This document shows, piece by piece, positions 22,529 through 32,835 of a stretch of 64,000 bases of DNA. The position numbers and the translations under genes are program-made. How positions within the stretch are numbered: position 1 is the stretch's first letter; every line of letters starts with the position of its first letter. The DNA lies in contig NC_056745.1 of assembly GCF_019279795.1 (NCBI RefSeq), forward strand, positions 505,061,750 through 505,125,749, read 5' to 3'. The notes beneath the pieces are model-generated. The model was not told the DNA's origin. It made no database searches and worked only from the letters and a program-made list of their open reading frames with translations. The DNA comes from Protopterus annectens (lineage: Eukaryota; Chordata; Ceratodontiformes; Protopteridae).

Positions 22529-23731
22529 TTAAAGCACCTGGGGTGAGTCCATCCACCAAGATAGGTGTCGTTTGCAAGACTGAGTGATGAGAATCTTGTG
22601 TGACATGGGAAGCTGCTGAAAGGACCATTGGGAAAAAAGCATCCACTGTAGTATCCGCATATGAAAACGAGCTAGGGGGAGCAAGGTGATTGTTGCAGCC
22701 ATCAAACCAAGCGTTTTCAGTACAAACCTGGCTTGGACCCTGTCCTCTTGTAGCAGGACTTGAACATGACTGCGAATGTAGTATACTCTTTGCGTAGGAA
22801 GTTTTTCTGACAACTCTACCGTGTTAAACACGGCACCTATGAAGGTAATATGCTGACAAGGCGACAAGTCAGATTTTTCTAAATTTATAGAGATGCCTAG
22901 CGCTTTGCAGGTTTGTACAGCGTAATCCCTGGCTTGAAGATGCTGATGCCTGGTGGTGGCAGTAAGGAGCCAGTCGTCCAAATATGAAAACACCTGGAAT
23001 CCTCGACGTCTCAAGTGAGCCGCAACCACTGCCATGCATTTGGTAAACACCCTGGGGGCTGTGGTGAGGCCAAAGGGCAGGGCTCTGAATTGGTAGTGAC
23101 TGGCTCCCAGCCGGAAGTGGAGAAACCTCCTGTAGCGCCTGTTCATTTTGATATAGTAGTACGCATCCTGAAGGTCTATAGAGCACATCCAATTGTCCTG
23201 ACCCAGAAAGGGAAGAATGGACTGTAGCGTGACCATCCGGAATTTTGTTCTTTGAACCCATTTGTTCAGTCTGCTGAGATCCAAAAAAGGTCTCCAGTCC
23301 CCTGTCTTTTTTGGTACCAAAAAGAATTTGGAGTAGATTCCGGATCCTTGTTGGTCTGCTGGGACTGGTTGGATGGCTCTTTTTAAAAGCAGCTTTGAAA
23401 TTTCTAGTGCTGCTTGGTCTCTCAGACCGGGTGGAACATCTGGAAGAGGCCCTTTTGGTTGATGTGGGGGGTGGATAAATGGGATTTTGTAGCCCTCGGA
23501 TATGATCGACCGTACCCATCTGTCCTGCGTAAAGGAGAACCAAGCTTCTGGGTACAGCGAAAGTCTTCCCCCGACTGCCTCCGAAGGTGGACAGTCGGGC
23601 AGCTCCTCAGGGGTGCTGAAAGGGTTTGTCAGAGAAAGATTCTCTGCTACCCTGATTCTGCGGACCCTCCCTGCCCCTAGGGCGGCGTCTGTTATTGTTT
23701 CCTCCTCTGCCTCTAGAGGGAAGCTCACCAC
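22529..23731 (-). CDS. DIRS reverse transcriptase region, copy D (400-codon open frame)
   Basis: The longest clean RT of the window. The N-terminal 125 residues are a linker that overlaps the gag C-terminus (23,607-23,731). RT motifs are 'FFLVPKKTGDWRPFLDLS', 'WMCSIDLQDAYYYIKM' (motif A), 'LPFGLTTAPRVFTKC' (motif B), 'FSYLDDWLLTA' (active-site Asp pair) and 'LGISINLEKSDLSP' (next motif). The frame ends at TAA where copy B reads through into RNase H, so the enzyme is cut off before RNase H. The first Met was not shown to be used; the pol frame may be reached from gag by frameshifting or internal start. Neighbours: gag upstream, RNase H downstream. Confidence 0.85.
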   Translation of the reverse strand: MVSFPLEAEEETITDAALGAGRVRRIRVAENLSLTNPFSTPEELPDCPPSEAVGGRLSLYPEAWFSFTQDRWVRSIISEGYKIPFIHPPHQPKGPLPDVPPGLRDQAALEISKLLLKRAIQPVPADQQGSGIYSKFFLVPKKTGDWRPFLDLSRLNKWVQRTKFRMVTLQSILPFLGQDNWMCSIDLQDAYYYIKMNRRYRRFLHFRLGASHYQFRALPFGLTTAPRVFTKCMAVVAAHLRRRGFQVFSYLDDWLLTATTRHQHLQARDYAVQTCKALGISINLEKSDLSPCQHITFIGAVFNTVELSEKLPTQRVYYIRSHVQVLLQEDRVQARFVLKTLGLMAATITLLPLARFHMRILQWMLFSQWSFQQLPMSHKILITQSCKRHLSWWMDSPQVL

Positions 23732-25631
23732 GTGCGTCCGGCAGAACTCCCTGAGGTTTGCAGAACCACATTTTCCTGCCCTTTTGACCCTTAGGATACG
23801 GTCTAGAAGGGGCGGAAAAATGGACTCCCATGGCAGAGAGAGTCTTGCCTTCTTGTTCGCACCTGGTTAAGGTATCCTTCACTTGAGGTCCAAAAAGAGC
23901 AGAACCATCAAAGGGGGTGTTAGTGAATGACGCCTTGAAGGGGTCAGCAAAATTGCAGGGCCGCATCCAGGCTTGTCTCCTTAGAGCAACTCCCGTACCT
24001 GCGGCTCTACTCGCTCCATCGGCTGCATAAGAGATGAGCCGCATGGAACAGTTGATGATGGGTCCCTAGCTGGGAGTTGATCTTTTCCCGAGACCCCACA
24101 GCTGTTGGGTCCTGCAACGTTTCACCCAGTTCCTTGAGAAGGTCCCTCTGAAGTCGGGTGAAATGGCATAAATAATTCAGCGACCACATAGCAAAGGTCG
24201 CGGAGGAAAAAAATCCGCTTGCCCTACCTATCCATCGTCCTAGATTCCTTATTAGGAGGATGGACAGGTACTGAAGGGTCAGCCAACTCCTTCTTAGTGG
24301 CTGCCGCCACCACCATGGCATCCACGGGGATACCCTTGGAAAGAAACTGCTTATCTGTGGAAGCAGTAATAAATTTTGTGGGCCTCCGGGAAGTTGGTTC
24401 CATAGTATCCGGAGCCGTCCACGCCTTCTGAGCCACTACCTTCCATAAGTGGGTCGAAAGGCGGGGACACCCAGGAGGTGGAAGGGCGAGAACCAAAGGC
24501 ATCCAGGTACACCGACTCGTCCTCGGCTGGGTTAAGGGCAGACCAGTTCCCCCTCTGTTTGAGGATCTCTAAGATGTCCGAGAAGGAGACATCCTCAGAG
24601 GGGGACTTTGGGGACCCTTCCGAATCATCCAGGTCGGTGTCAGATGTCACTGACTCAGGAGAGTTAACATGTTTCCTCTTACATGTCCTCTTCCGAGGGG
24701 GCTCCCCCGCAGGGTCAGGGGAGGCGTTGGAAGAGGAAGAAATGCCCAATGGGGCAGCCTGGAGCGTCGGTTCTCCTCGTTTGGGGTCAGGAGGGTAGGC
24801 AGGGGTCGAAGCAGGCACCGTGGAGGGAGGGGCCGAGGAGGCCAACCGTGGTGCTGGTATAGGAGCCAGCACGCTCCTAATCACCTCAAAGGCACCCCTG
24901 TCAGGCAGGGAAGAAGGACCCAACTCCGAGGAGATGAGAACTCCCCCCGGCACCGAGAGGGACGGCTCCGAGGCCGATGTCGGGGCCAAACTCACCTGCG
25001 CCGAGACTCCGAGAGGGAGAGCGGAGTCGGACAAGGGTCCGATGCCACTCGCCCCCTCGGTGCCGACGAGAGAGTCTCAGCGCCCGGATCCCTCCAAGAA
25101 CGGAGCCAAGGACGGGATCGGAGCCGACGAAGGAACCAACAACAGGGGGATTGGTTCCGACACCCCCACAGTACTAACCTCGACGACCTCCGGCTCTCAA
25201 CTCAGCAGGGTAGTCGGAGGAGGAACTTGAGTGGGTGTAGGGGTAGCCCCTGTCTGTTGAGACGGGCTATGTAGCAACTGTGCCAGTGCCTGCGACTTTA
25301 AATGCCGGCTGACTACCCTCTCGAGGTCATGGTCCGAAAGCTTGGAAGACCTAGAGGAATGAGATCTATGGCTCCACTCCGACAAGAGTGGAGACTTCAG
25401 AGCTGATCTAACAGACTCGAGAGATGGAGACCTAGAGCGCTTTCTGCTCGGGGACGGCTCCGATACTAAAGTCGGAGCCGACTGAGGTCTAGATGCCTTG
25501 GTTCCTGCCGGAACCGACGAGGCAGCAAGAGCACCGCTCGGCGCCGGCTCCGAACATGGAGCCGATGATTTGGCGGGCTTTGAAGGTTTCCCAGCCGAGG
25601 TCTTAGCCGGGGAATCTTCAGGCTTTAACAA
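23607..25631 (-). pseudogene. DIRS gag, copy D, main part (broken)
   Basis: In element order: a Ser/Pro-rich segment (25,197-25,631), then 24,351-25,034 ending in 'FDPLMEGSGSEGVDGSG', then 24,007-24,321 with 'LNYLCHFTRLQRDLLKEL', then 23,607-24,044 with 'RRQAWMRPCNFADPFKASF' and 'NTPFDGSALFGPQV' and an Arg/Gly-rich basic tail. Frames change at least three times. The N-terminal Cys/His module was separated from this part by the insertion at 25,636-26,505 and lies at 26,518-26,705. Confidence 0.8.
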
Positions 25632-25635
25632 GTCT
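25624..25635 (+). repeat. Target site duplication, left copy
   Basis: 'tttaacaagtct', repeated exactly at 26,506-26,517, and reconstitutes the gag sequence of copy B at this place when one copy is removed. Confidence 0.9.
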
Positions 25636-25802
25636 AGTTATAGTCTATAGTAGGAGCCATTGAATTGAATGAATTAAAGTGGATCCTAATTCTCAGGGCC
25701 CATATAGAACCTGGTTTGAATTCTGCCCTTAGTATTAGACCTGCACTCTTATAAATATTTATTGGTGGCTTATATTATCACAATACTCATTTATTCTCAC
25801 TG

Positions 25803-25960
25803 CACCCCTCCCCTCCCCCCTCCTTTCCCTCCCCCCCCTCCCCCCCTCCTTCTTCCCTCCCTTTTTCCTTCCTTTCCCTTCAACCCCCCCACCTCCCCCC
25901 CTTCCCCTCCTTCTTCCCTCCCTCTTTCCTTTCTTTCCCTTCCTCTCCCCCCCCCCTTTC
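25803..25960. repeat. Polypyrimidine minisatellite
   Basis: About 158 bp almost purely C and T on the plus strand with only a few interruptions. A segment near 25,843-25,881 ('ccctccttcttccctccc' onward) recurs near 25,902-25,940. Such tracts can form triplex (H-DNA) structures. Confidence 0.9.
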
Positions 25961-26390
25961 ATATACTCTTTCTATTAATATGATACAATTTGGTTATTTA
26001 AACTATGCTTTTCATAAATTAAATTATATATGTGGCCATTTGAATGAGTTTAAATATGATGGACATAAATTGAGGGGTCTTCGCTGCTCAGTTCCTGATG
26101 CTGCCTATACTTACATTATATATCCTTTGGATTTAGAGGCATTTCTAATCGTTTGTTAATAAGAGTAAGTGTTATTATTTTTAATGCCAAGTAAATATAT
26201 GTTACTTTTTACTTATTGAATAAGCTTGTTATATGTAGAATAGTTATTCATATTATGATTGTTTTAAATCATGATGAGTTTTGTCAATGTGTTTTTTAAA
26301 ATGTTTCTTAAAAAATTTTTGATTGCTCTAATTAGCTGTTAATTAGGGCGTATGCTCAGTATATAAGGACAAGGATTAACTTTGCTTAAT

Positions 26391-26436
26391 GTAACCTGAT
26401 GAAGCGCACTAGCTAAGTGCGTGAAAGCGCTTGTTT
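26391..26436 (+). ncRNA. Hammerhead-ribozyme-like motif
   Basis: CTGATGA (26,396-26,402) is followed by a hairpin 'gcgcact' / 'agtgcgt' with a short loop, GAAA (26,423-26,426), and a self-complementary 'agcgct' ending in TT, then 'gtt' that can pair with 'aac' just before CTGATGA. This is the order of stem I, core, stem II, core, stem III, cleavage site. Stem III is palindromic with no loop, as in hammerheads described from Penelope-like elements that cleave as dimers. One extra A sits between CTGATGA and stem II, so activity is unsure. Confidence 0.55.
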
Positions 26437-26505
26437 CTTCTCTCCAAATAAATTGTCTGTTTTATTTATTCGTGGTGGTTCCAGTGATTCGTTAATTATC
26501 ATTGT

Positions 26506-26517
26506 TTTAACAAGTCT
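26506..26517 (+). repeat. Target site duplication, right copy
   Basis: 'tttaacaagtct', identical to 25,624-25,635. Confidence 0.9.
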
Positions 26518-26705
26518 CTAAGTACGAGTTTGTTTCTGCGCTCCTGCAGGACTCTAGGGCTAAAAGCATGGCAGATGGAACAAGAGTCCTGCAGGTGCAG
26601 AGGGCCCAAACAATACACACAAGAAGTGTGGCCATCTGTCAGAGACATCTTCTGACAGCACGAGTCACACTTCTTGAAACCCGATACCTTAGTATCCTTA
26701 GACAT
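26518..26705 (-). pseudogene. DIRS gag N-terminal module, copy D (separated by insertion)
   Basis: Start at about 26,705 ('MSKDTKVSGFKKC'). Holds the complete Cys/His cluster: C-D-S-C-C, 'LTDGHTSCVYCLG', H, 'DSCSICHAF', then 'RVLQERRNKLVLRDL'. Nearly identical to copy B, including the spacing of all Cys and His. The protein then runs into the foreign insertion. Zinc binding is inferred from spacing only. Confidence 0.82.
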
Positions 26706-27034
26706 ACTGTAAAAATAAACACACAATACACTAAATTATAATAACAATTACTATAAAAGAGGGAACTACACTAACTAGAGGGACAGAATTCCACACACAC
26801 ACACAGAACAACCAGGGGAAACCTGTACTACAAGGGGAGGGTCAGAGGCCCAACCACCTTAAGGGTGGAGAAAAAGGGAGATTAGCAACTAAAAGAAGGG
26901 GGGAAAAACTAGTCGCTAACTACACTAATACTAAAGAGACAAAAAAGGATAAAAGACTGACTAAAAACTACCTCAAAAGTTATTAATAAAAATATACGAC
27001 CTGGAGCCGGTGAAAACGCAACCTTGTAGCTAAG

Positions 27035-27196
27035 CGGCAAACGAGATCTGGGTATATTTCGCCTAGCATTATGGGACATTGGACAGCCTCGAGCCGGTAA
27101 AAATAGCTCTCGAGCTTTAGTATTCGGCCGAGTCAGAGCAGAGGTTCGGCTCCGAACCCATCCAGCAAGAATGAAGGCGAGACTGACAACTTAACA
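27035..27196. repeat. Right inverted terminal repeat of DIRS copy D
   Basis: Complementary to 20,185-20,335. Ends 'gacaacttaacat', the terminus predicted by the ICR. The leader 26,706-27,034 between it and gag is non-coding. Confidence 0.87.
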
Positions 27197-29060
27197 TCAG
27201 TAGTTAAAAAAAAAAAAAAAAACACTTGTAAACTCTGCGCAGACACTACTCAGTATCAATGGAAATTTTTAGTTTTCGTCTACAGTTTAGTTTAAGACAA
27301 ATTCAAATGTCTATTACCACAGCAGACTTCCATTAAAATAAATGTATTAGAAGAAATCTAAAGTTTTCTTTCACAGCTGTATCAGCTCTGCTGGCATTGC
27401 CTTGACTATGAGCCAGATGACCAGAGTTCAATTATCAATTACAGTGCGTGTTGAAGTTGGTGTGAGGGAAGGGAGAAGTGATGAATCTTTAATCACCATA
27501 TTTTAAAGAACAGGCATAGGGCATGCACATTGAGCACATGCTTTATGTCCGAATACCTGCTGTGGCCTGGGGATTTCACAGAGGTGACCATTTACAAGGC
27601 GGGATTGGTTCTGCTTGGCTACATCATACACAACGACAACAACACATCACACAGGTCCACTGCACATGAACCCCTTGGACTGTTGTGGCACATGCAAAAG
27701 AGTTGGATTTCTAGGTCTGCCCACAAGCCTGTCAGTCAATAGAGCCATATGCAGCATGATGTCCACACCTGGCTGCTCAATTCCTCAGCTGTTGGGACAC
27801 AGCTAGGCCTGCATTCACTGGGACCAGATTCCTTGAGGGACAGAGCAAGGACTTGTCCCAGAGGTATAATATAAAACTTACTATGTTCTGATGGCCTGCC
27901 AAGTAAAATAGCTGGAACTTGTGTAAAAAAGGTGACAGGCAACAGAGTCAGAATAAAGCTATGACTTAATGGCAGGACTGAAGTTAAGTAGTAGCTATAC
28001 TGAAATTTTCTTTCAGAGTCATTCTGCATGCTTAAGAATAGCAAAAACATGTATTAAAGATTGTAGTCATTCAAGGAATTCTGTCTCGGCACTTTTCAGA
28101 CTAACAGATTAAGATAAAATCAAAGACAGACAGTTCTTCACAAAAACTGCAACACAAACGTCAAAAAGCCATAGAGATGAGAAATCACTGGTAGCATGGC
28201 TAACACTAAAATGGACATCCCTCTGCATCAGTCAGGGGGGGTGGGGGCTAGTGATTATGCACGCATGCATGTAGTACACAGCATACCATTCTCGGCTTCT
28301 CAGTTGTGTTTCACTGTTATTTCATACACTGCTAGCCAATCTGAAATTTAGAATTGTGTCAGCATCCCAGGAAGGCTGCATAAGAAATGAGGGACACAAA
28401 TATTATCTGCCTGGTAATCTAGTCTGCCATAAATGTGCTACTCAAATGTACTTTACTGGCCTATTTTTTTTTTTGTATATATGCTTCCTCCATCCACAGC
28501 CTGCCAACCATCAAGCTGACAGAATCAGACAAGTCCCCACTCATTTCCATACACTAGATATCTCCAGCATGGGGGTGAGAAGAGTCAGAAGGGATGGTCA
28601 TTTAGGCAGCCATGAGGGCATTGTGCCTTTTCCAGCATCCCACCAAAGACAGCATAAGTTTACAGTCCTACTCCACACCCTGTGGGCAAGGACAGACAGG
28701 TCACCTTCATCACTGCAGGAAACACTATGCCCTCCCTATGTGAGGCAGCAAGCTCCTGTACACTCAGTCCATGAGATCTACCACCAAATGGCAGCATGGC
28801 GAGCCAAACGTTCACATCAAGGTTGCATTTGTATTTGTCACCACTCCTCACACGGAACAGAGTATTTCATGGCTAGCTTCATCCTCTCTCCCCTTTCAAA
28901 TCTGACACTTGCTCAAGTGAATAAATGAACTCTGACCACCTGGAATACTGACACGGCTTTCTCTTTCCAAATCATCACAGCTGGCTGTCAGTTCTTATTT
29001 CTGTATCTTAAATCAACTATAACAAATGTTAGTCTTCATTTTCAAACTGCTTAAGTGAAA
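27197..29060. other. Unassigned DNA between DIRS copies D and F
   Basis: No recognised gene or element. An 18-base A run lies near 27,206-27,223. A 190-codon open frame (28,356-28,928, plus) shows low-complexity, His/Pro-rich translation without motifs and is not supported as a gene. Confidence 0.5.
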
Positions 29061-29200
29061 AGAATAGTTGCGTAAGAACTTACCATAACCTTAGATGTCC
29101 TTCTGTTCCATGTTGCAATATTCATAACTGTAGGGAGGCTGCTGCCTGCAGCACCAGACATCCGGCCAGTATACCAAAGTCTTAGGAGCAGGGGAATGTG
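29061..29200. repeat. Left terminal repeat of DIRS copy F
   Basis: Carries 'tgcaatattcataactgta', 'acatccggccagtatacc' and 'aagtcttaggagcagg', complementary to 34,815-34,886. The spacer 29,201-29,461 is non-coding. Confidence 0.83.
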
Positions 29201-29461
29201 TGACATTTGATGTAAAAGCCATAAACCGATGTTGGCTATAAAGGTGACATCTGCACGTACCCACTTCAGAATCGACTGCCACATACAGTAGTACCCCTGA
29301 AAGCAATGAAGAGGAAGGAGAAAGTTTTTCATACCCACATGTAAGATCAGGCCAAGGGATGCCTCATGGAGGTAAACGCCTGATGCTGAGGTTTGGTAGA
29401 TGGAGAGAAATTTGTCCCCTCAGGTGGCTAAACAGGAAGAGAGGGGGTAGGAGGCTGGGAC

Positions 29462-29566
29462 TGAATACTGCAACATGGAAGAGGAGGACATCTAAGGTCA
29501 CCGTAAGTTCTTACGCAACTATTCTGTTCTTCTATTCTCGTGTTGCAGTATTCATAACTGTAGGGA
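29462..29566. repeat. ICR of DIRS copy F
   Basis: First half 'tggaagaggaggacatc' to 'taagttcttacgcaacta' is complementary to the left terminus. Second half 'tgttgcagtattcataact' is complementary to the right repeat. Confidence 0.82.
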
Positions 29567-29599
29567 GAGTACCAAAGCTTTAGGTATGAGCCTGGGAGG

Positions 29600-30973
29600 G
29601 AGGATGAGGTCCCTGGTCTATAAGGCCATGTAGAATAGACCTAGCAAACTCACTTCTGGCCCTAGAAGCCAAATCTGGTTTGTAATGTCTGGTAACGGTA
29701 TGGACTGATGACTAGGTAGCCACTTCTAGGATAGAAGCGTAGTCTACCCCCCTAAAATAAGCAGCTGAGGAGCCAGCTGCCCTATTGGAATGAGCCCTCA
29801 CACTTTCTGATAGGGCTTTACCACGAAAGGAGAAGCATGCAGAGATAGCCTTAGATATCCAAGAAGAGATGGTCTGTTTAGAAACTGCCTTCCCCAAGGC
29901 CCTTGGGTGAAAGGAGACAAACAGCTGTTCAGACAATCTAATGGGTTTAGTCTTGTTAAGATAATACACAAGTTGTCTGTGGACGACTAAGGAAGGAAGA
30001 GTTCTTTCAGAGGAACTGACAGGTTGAGGGAAGAAGACAGGAAAGTTAATGGTCTGATTCAAGAATAGTTCATTAACCACCTTAAGCATAAAGGAAGGGT
30101 TAGTCCTGAGGGAAACCCTGTCTTTATGGAAGATGAGGTAAGGAGGGATGCCATCAGGGCTTGAATTTCTGATAACCTCCTGGCAGATGTTAGGGCCACC
30201 AGCATACCTCTCAACCACTTAGCACAAGAAATCTGGACAAAGCCCGACAAAATGGGGGGACAAGGGCCCAAAAACAGGAACACATTTTAAATACTGCTCT
30301 TATAAACTTAGAAAGTTGTTAGCATAACAGAATTTGTGTTAACACACATTTTCTGAAGGGTATGAAGTCTGAAACTCAAACGCGTGTTACTATTTAGTGA
30401 CTTTTATCATTAAATCATCCCACTGATTTGTCAAAAAAAAAAAACACTGTTTTATGAGGAACAGGCCAAAATATGAGAGAAAAATCTGGACAGACTGCGA
30501 AAATCTGTACAGTTGAGAGGTATGGCCACCAGCAGTACTGTTTTCCAGGTACAAAGCTTCAGTGAAGCAGAGTGGGCTGGCTCAAATGGCGGAAAGGTGA
30601 GTTTTTCCACGACAAAATTTAGGTCCCATGTAGAAGGAACTGGCTTACGAGGGGGTTTGATATGGAGGACCCCTTTCAGAAAGAGCTTAACCTCTATTCT
30701 AGATGCCAGATGAGATACCAAAGGAAGATGAGCTGAAATGGCAAACAAGTGGACTAGAACAGAAGAGTATGTCAGTCCCGAGTGTAGAAGCTCACACCAG
30801 TAAGAAAGGACCATATTTAAAGGGATCTGTTTTTTCTTATGAAACCACGTGGAGAACCTTTTCGATTTTGCCACATAATTTCTCCTGTTACTGGGTTTCC
30901 TGGCCTCCTGCAAGACATTGAGTATGTCCTCTGAGTATAGGTGCCTGAAGGGGTTCAGAACCCTATTGCCCAT
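29600..30973 (-). pseudogene. DIRS tyrosine recombinase, copy F (split by MITE)
   Basis: N-terminal and core-binding part at 30,523-30,973 ('SNRRNYVAKSKRFSTWF', ending 'CTWKTVLLVA'). The remainder lies below the MITE (29,712-30,204): 'VALTSARRLSEIQAL' with the catalytic Arg, then 'LVYYLNKTKPIRLSEQLF' and 'SESVRAHSNRAAGSSAAYF', whose A-H-S-x-R box has Asn in the third place. The MITE falls just before the first catalytic box. If the MITE is ignored the gene is fairly well kept, with a frame change after the Arg box. Confidence 0.8.
30194..30534. mobile_element. MITE-like DNA transposon with 11-bp TSD in the recombinase gene
   Basis: Terminal inverted repeats 'tacctctcaac' (30,205-30,215) and 'gttgagaggta' (30,512-30,522) bound a 318-bp AT-rich element. 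Direct copies of 'ggccaccagca' flank it at 30,194-30,204 and 30,524-30,534; one extra T lies before the right copy. No coding capacity. The duplication length (10-11 bp) would fit Mutator-like transposons, but the superfamily is undecided. Confidence 0.85.
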
Positions 30974-32087
30974 AGAGTGAGCTGAGATTGTTCACCTGAG
31001 GGTGCATTAGGGGCCACCTGCATTGTGCAAGAAGGTCTAGAAGGTGGGGTAACCTGTGGTGATTGCCCTTGGCTAAAAGGTGAAGGGGAAAACAATGCTG
31101 TCTTGGCCAGAAGGGAGTCACCAGCAGGATTTTTGGTTTGTCCCTCTGAAACTACAGGAGGACCTTCTAAATCAGTGTGAAGGGGGGAAAGGCATAAAGG
31201 TACATCCCCGCCCAAGAGAAAGAGAAGGCATCCACTTTCCAGTCCTGGGGATGTAGATCTCATACAAAACAGAGGCATCTGCCTGTTCTGGGAGGAGGCA
31301 AACAGGTCTGCCTGAGGAATTCCCCAGTTGTGTACAAGATCTATGAACACCACTCTGTGAAGTATCCATTCGTTAAGGGGGTGCAGAAGTTCTGCAGAGA
31401 GTGTCTGCCACTGCATTCTCTGCTGAAGGAGTGTATACCGCTTGCAGGTGACTACGCAGAATAGAAGCTAGAGACCAAATCTGTATGGCTAGGCTGCAAA
31501 GAGGCTAACACCTTGTCTGCCCCCCCAACACACTTGTTTATGTACCACAAGACATTGTCTGTGACTACTTTTAAGGTGCCTGGTAGGAGGACTGGTTGGA
31601 ATATCTGCAGTGCTATGTAAAGGGCCCTCATCTCTTTGATGTTGATGGGGTCCCTTTGCCTGAGTGAAGACCACTCCCCCTGCACTTTGCTGAGTTTTTG
31701 CTGGTGTTGTAAAACTGCCCCACTACCCAGGTCTGAAGCATCTGTGAAGATTTGCTGTGAGGGTGGGGGTAACTGCAAGGGTATGCCCTGGTTGAGACTG
31801 ATGGCTGTACTCCACCATTCCAACTCCTTTTTCAGGCATGGTAGTAAGGGGAGGGAGATATCCAGAGGATGAGAATATTGGTTCCAATGAGTCTTCTGGA
31901 TCTTCCTCATGTTTAGCCTTGCCAGAGGAAGCATTGGTATCAAGGATGCTATGTGACCCAGGACTGTCCCAGGAATTCTCTGGCTGAGAGTGTTTGAAGA
32001 GAGAGAAGCTTCTGAAGGTAAAGAGTGAGGTTTTTTATCTTCTGGCAGGAAATAAAAGCTGCCATCTTGTTGGTTCTTTTCCTGCAC
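30955..32087 (-). pseudogene. DIRS RNase H and methylase-like domains, copy F (broken)
   Basis: RNase H (31,452-32,087, 211 codons) shows 'QIFTDASDLGSGAVLQ' (catalytic Asp present), 'INIKEMRALYIALQ' (catalytic Glu) and 'LKVVTDNVLWYINK' (third Asp). The methylase-like part at 30,955-31,416 has 'HNWGIPQADLFASSQNRQM' and, after frame change, a 'FMPFPPSH' block in place of Y-A-F-P-P-F. The RNase H is among the best in the window for this family. Confidence 0.78.
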
Positions 32088-32136
32088 CGTAGAAAGTCTA
32101 GGTCTTTTGTAGGGGTCAGGTGGGACTTCTCGTGGT

Positions 32137-32799
32137 TCAGAGTGAACCCCAGATCTGCCAGGTTCTGGTCACCAGGTGTAGGTGATGTTGCAGGGTGTGA
32201 AGGTCCTGGTGAAGTATTAACAGGTGGTCTATATATGGGTATACTTGAATGCCATGTGTTCTGTAGTGGGCAATTACTGGTGCCAGACACTTTGTGAACA
32301 CCCTGGGAGCTGTGGAGAGCCCAAGAGGTAATGCAGAAAATTGAAAATGCAAGGAACCCACTGAAAAATGTAGGAATTTCCTGTAGCAGGGGTGAACAGG
32401 AATGTGAAGGTAGGTGTCCTTCAGCTCCAGGGATACCATAAAGGCCTGGTAGGAAATGAGGGGCAAAAGCAACTGCAAGGTGAGCATTCTGAAGGTATGA
32501 ACCTTGAGATAAAGGTTAAGTACAGATAAATCCAGAATTGGTCTCCAAGGACCATCTTTTCTTGGGACCAGAAACATCCTTGAGTAAAATGTGGTGGGAC
32601 CTTTTCTATGGTGCCCTGGGCCTGAAGTTGAAGCCAAAAAGACGAGAAAAAATGGAGCTGGCTTGAGGGGGGCTGGAGTATTCCCTGAAGGGGGGGGGGT
32701 TGAGCCCACCAAGTCATAAAATAACCTTTCTGAATTATGGAAAGGACCCAGGCTTCTGAGGTGATCTTTCGCCAGGAGGGTAGGGAGAGGGTGAGGCAA
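32137..32799 (-). pseudogene. DIRS reverse transcriptase, copy F (220-codon open stretch)
   Basis: Motifs in order: 'RMFLVPRKDGPWRPILDLS', 'MVSLELKDTYLHIPVH' (motif A with Glu where copies B and D have Asp), 'LPLGLSTAPRVFTKC' (motif B), 'VYPYIDHLLIL' (active site changed from Y-L-D-D to Y-I-D-H). The loss of one active-site Asp and the Asp-to-Glu change argue that the enzyme is dead despite the open frame. Upstream, 32,421-32,984 is a shadow frame. Confidence 0.8.
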
Positions 32800-32835
32800 A
32801 GGAACAGGGGAGTGGAGAGAGATAGTGGGCTTGAG

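Larger units (their letters stand above)
25636..26505 (+). mobile_element. 870-bp insertion in DIRS gag with 12-bp TSD; probable Penelope-like element remnant
   Basis: Flanked by direct copies of 'tttaacaagtct' (25,624-25,635 and 26,506-26,517). Contains a long pyrimidine-rich minisatellite (about 25,803-25,960) and an AT-rich body. Near the right end it has a hammerhead-like motif (26,391-26,436) followed by an AATAAA signal at about 26,447-26,452. No coding frame is recognised. Hammerhead motifs near the end are a known mark of Penelope-like elements, and two other insertions in this window with similar tails support the assignment. It could instead be a non-autonomous derivative. Confidence 0.6.
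20141..27196 (-). mobile_element. DIRS retrotransposon copy D, both ends present, same family as B
   Basis: 7,056 bp including an 870-bp insertion and its 12-bp duplication; about 6,174 bp without them. The left end begins 'aagaagttatgtcttacc' like copy B and the right end finishes 'gacaacttaacat'. The ICR (20,535-20,642) joins the complements of these ends. Gag, pol and recombinase match B closely in translation. Stops and shifts occur in RNase H, methylase-like and recombinase parts; the RT is intact in one long frame. Confidence 0.9.

Noticed and set aside
24669-25274. 201-codon Arg/Gly-rich plus-strand ORF
   Set aside because: It is the antisense of DIRS gag; its composition follows from the Ser/Pro-rich gag codons.
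25759-25983. Pro-rich or Gly/Arg-rich proteins on both strands
   Set aside because: They translate the pyrimidine minisatellite; low complexity only.
28356-28928. 190-codon open frame as a host gene
   Set aside because: No recognisable motif, biased composition, no exon-intron signals that could be argued. A frame of this length can occur by chance in 64 kb.
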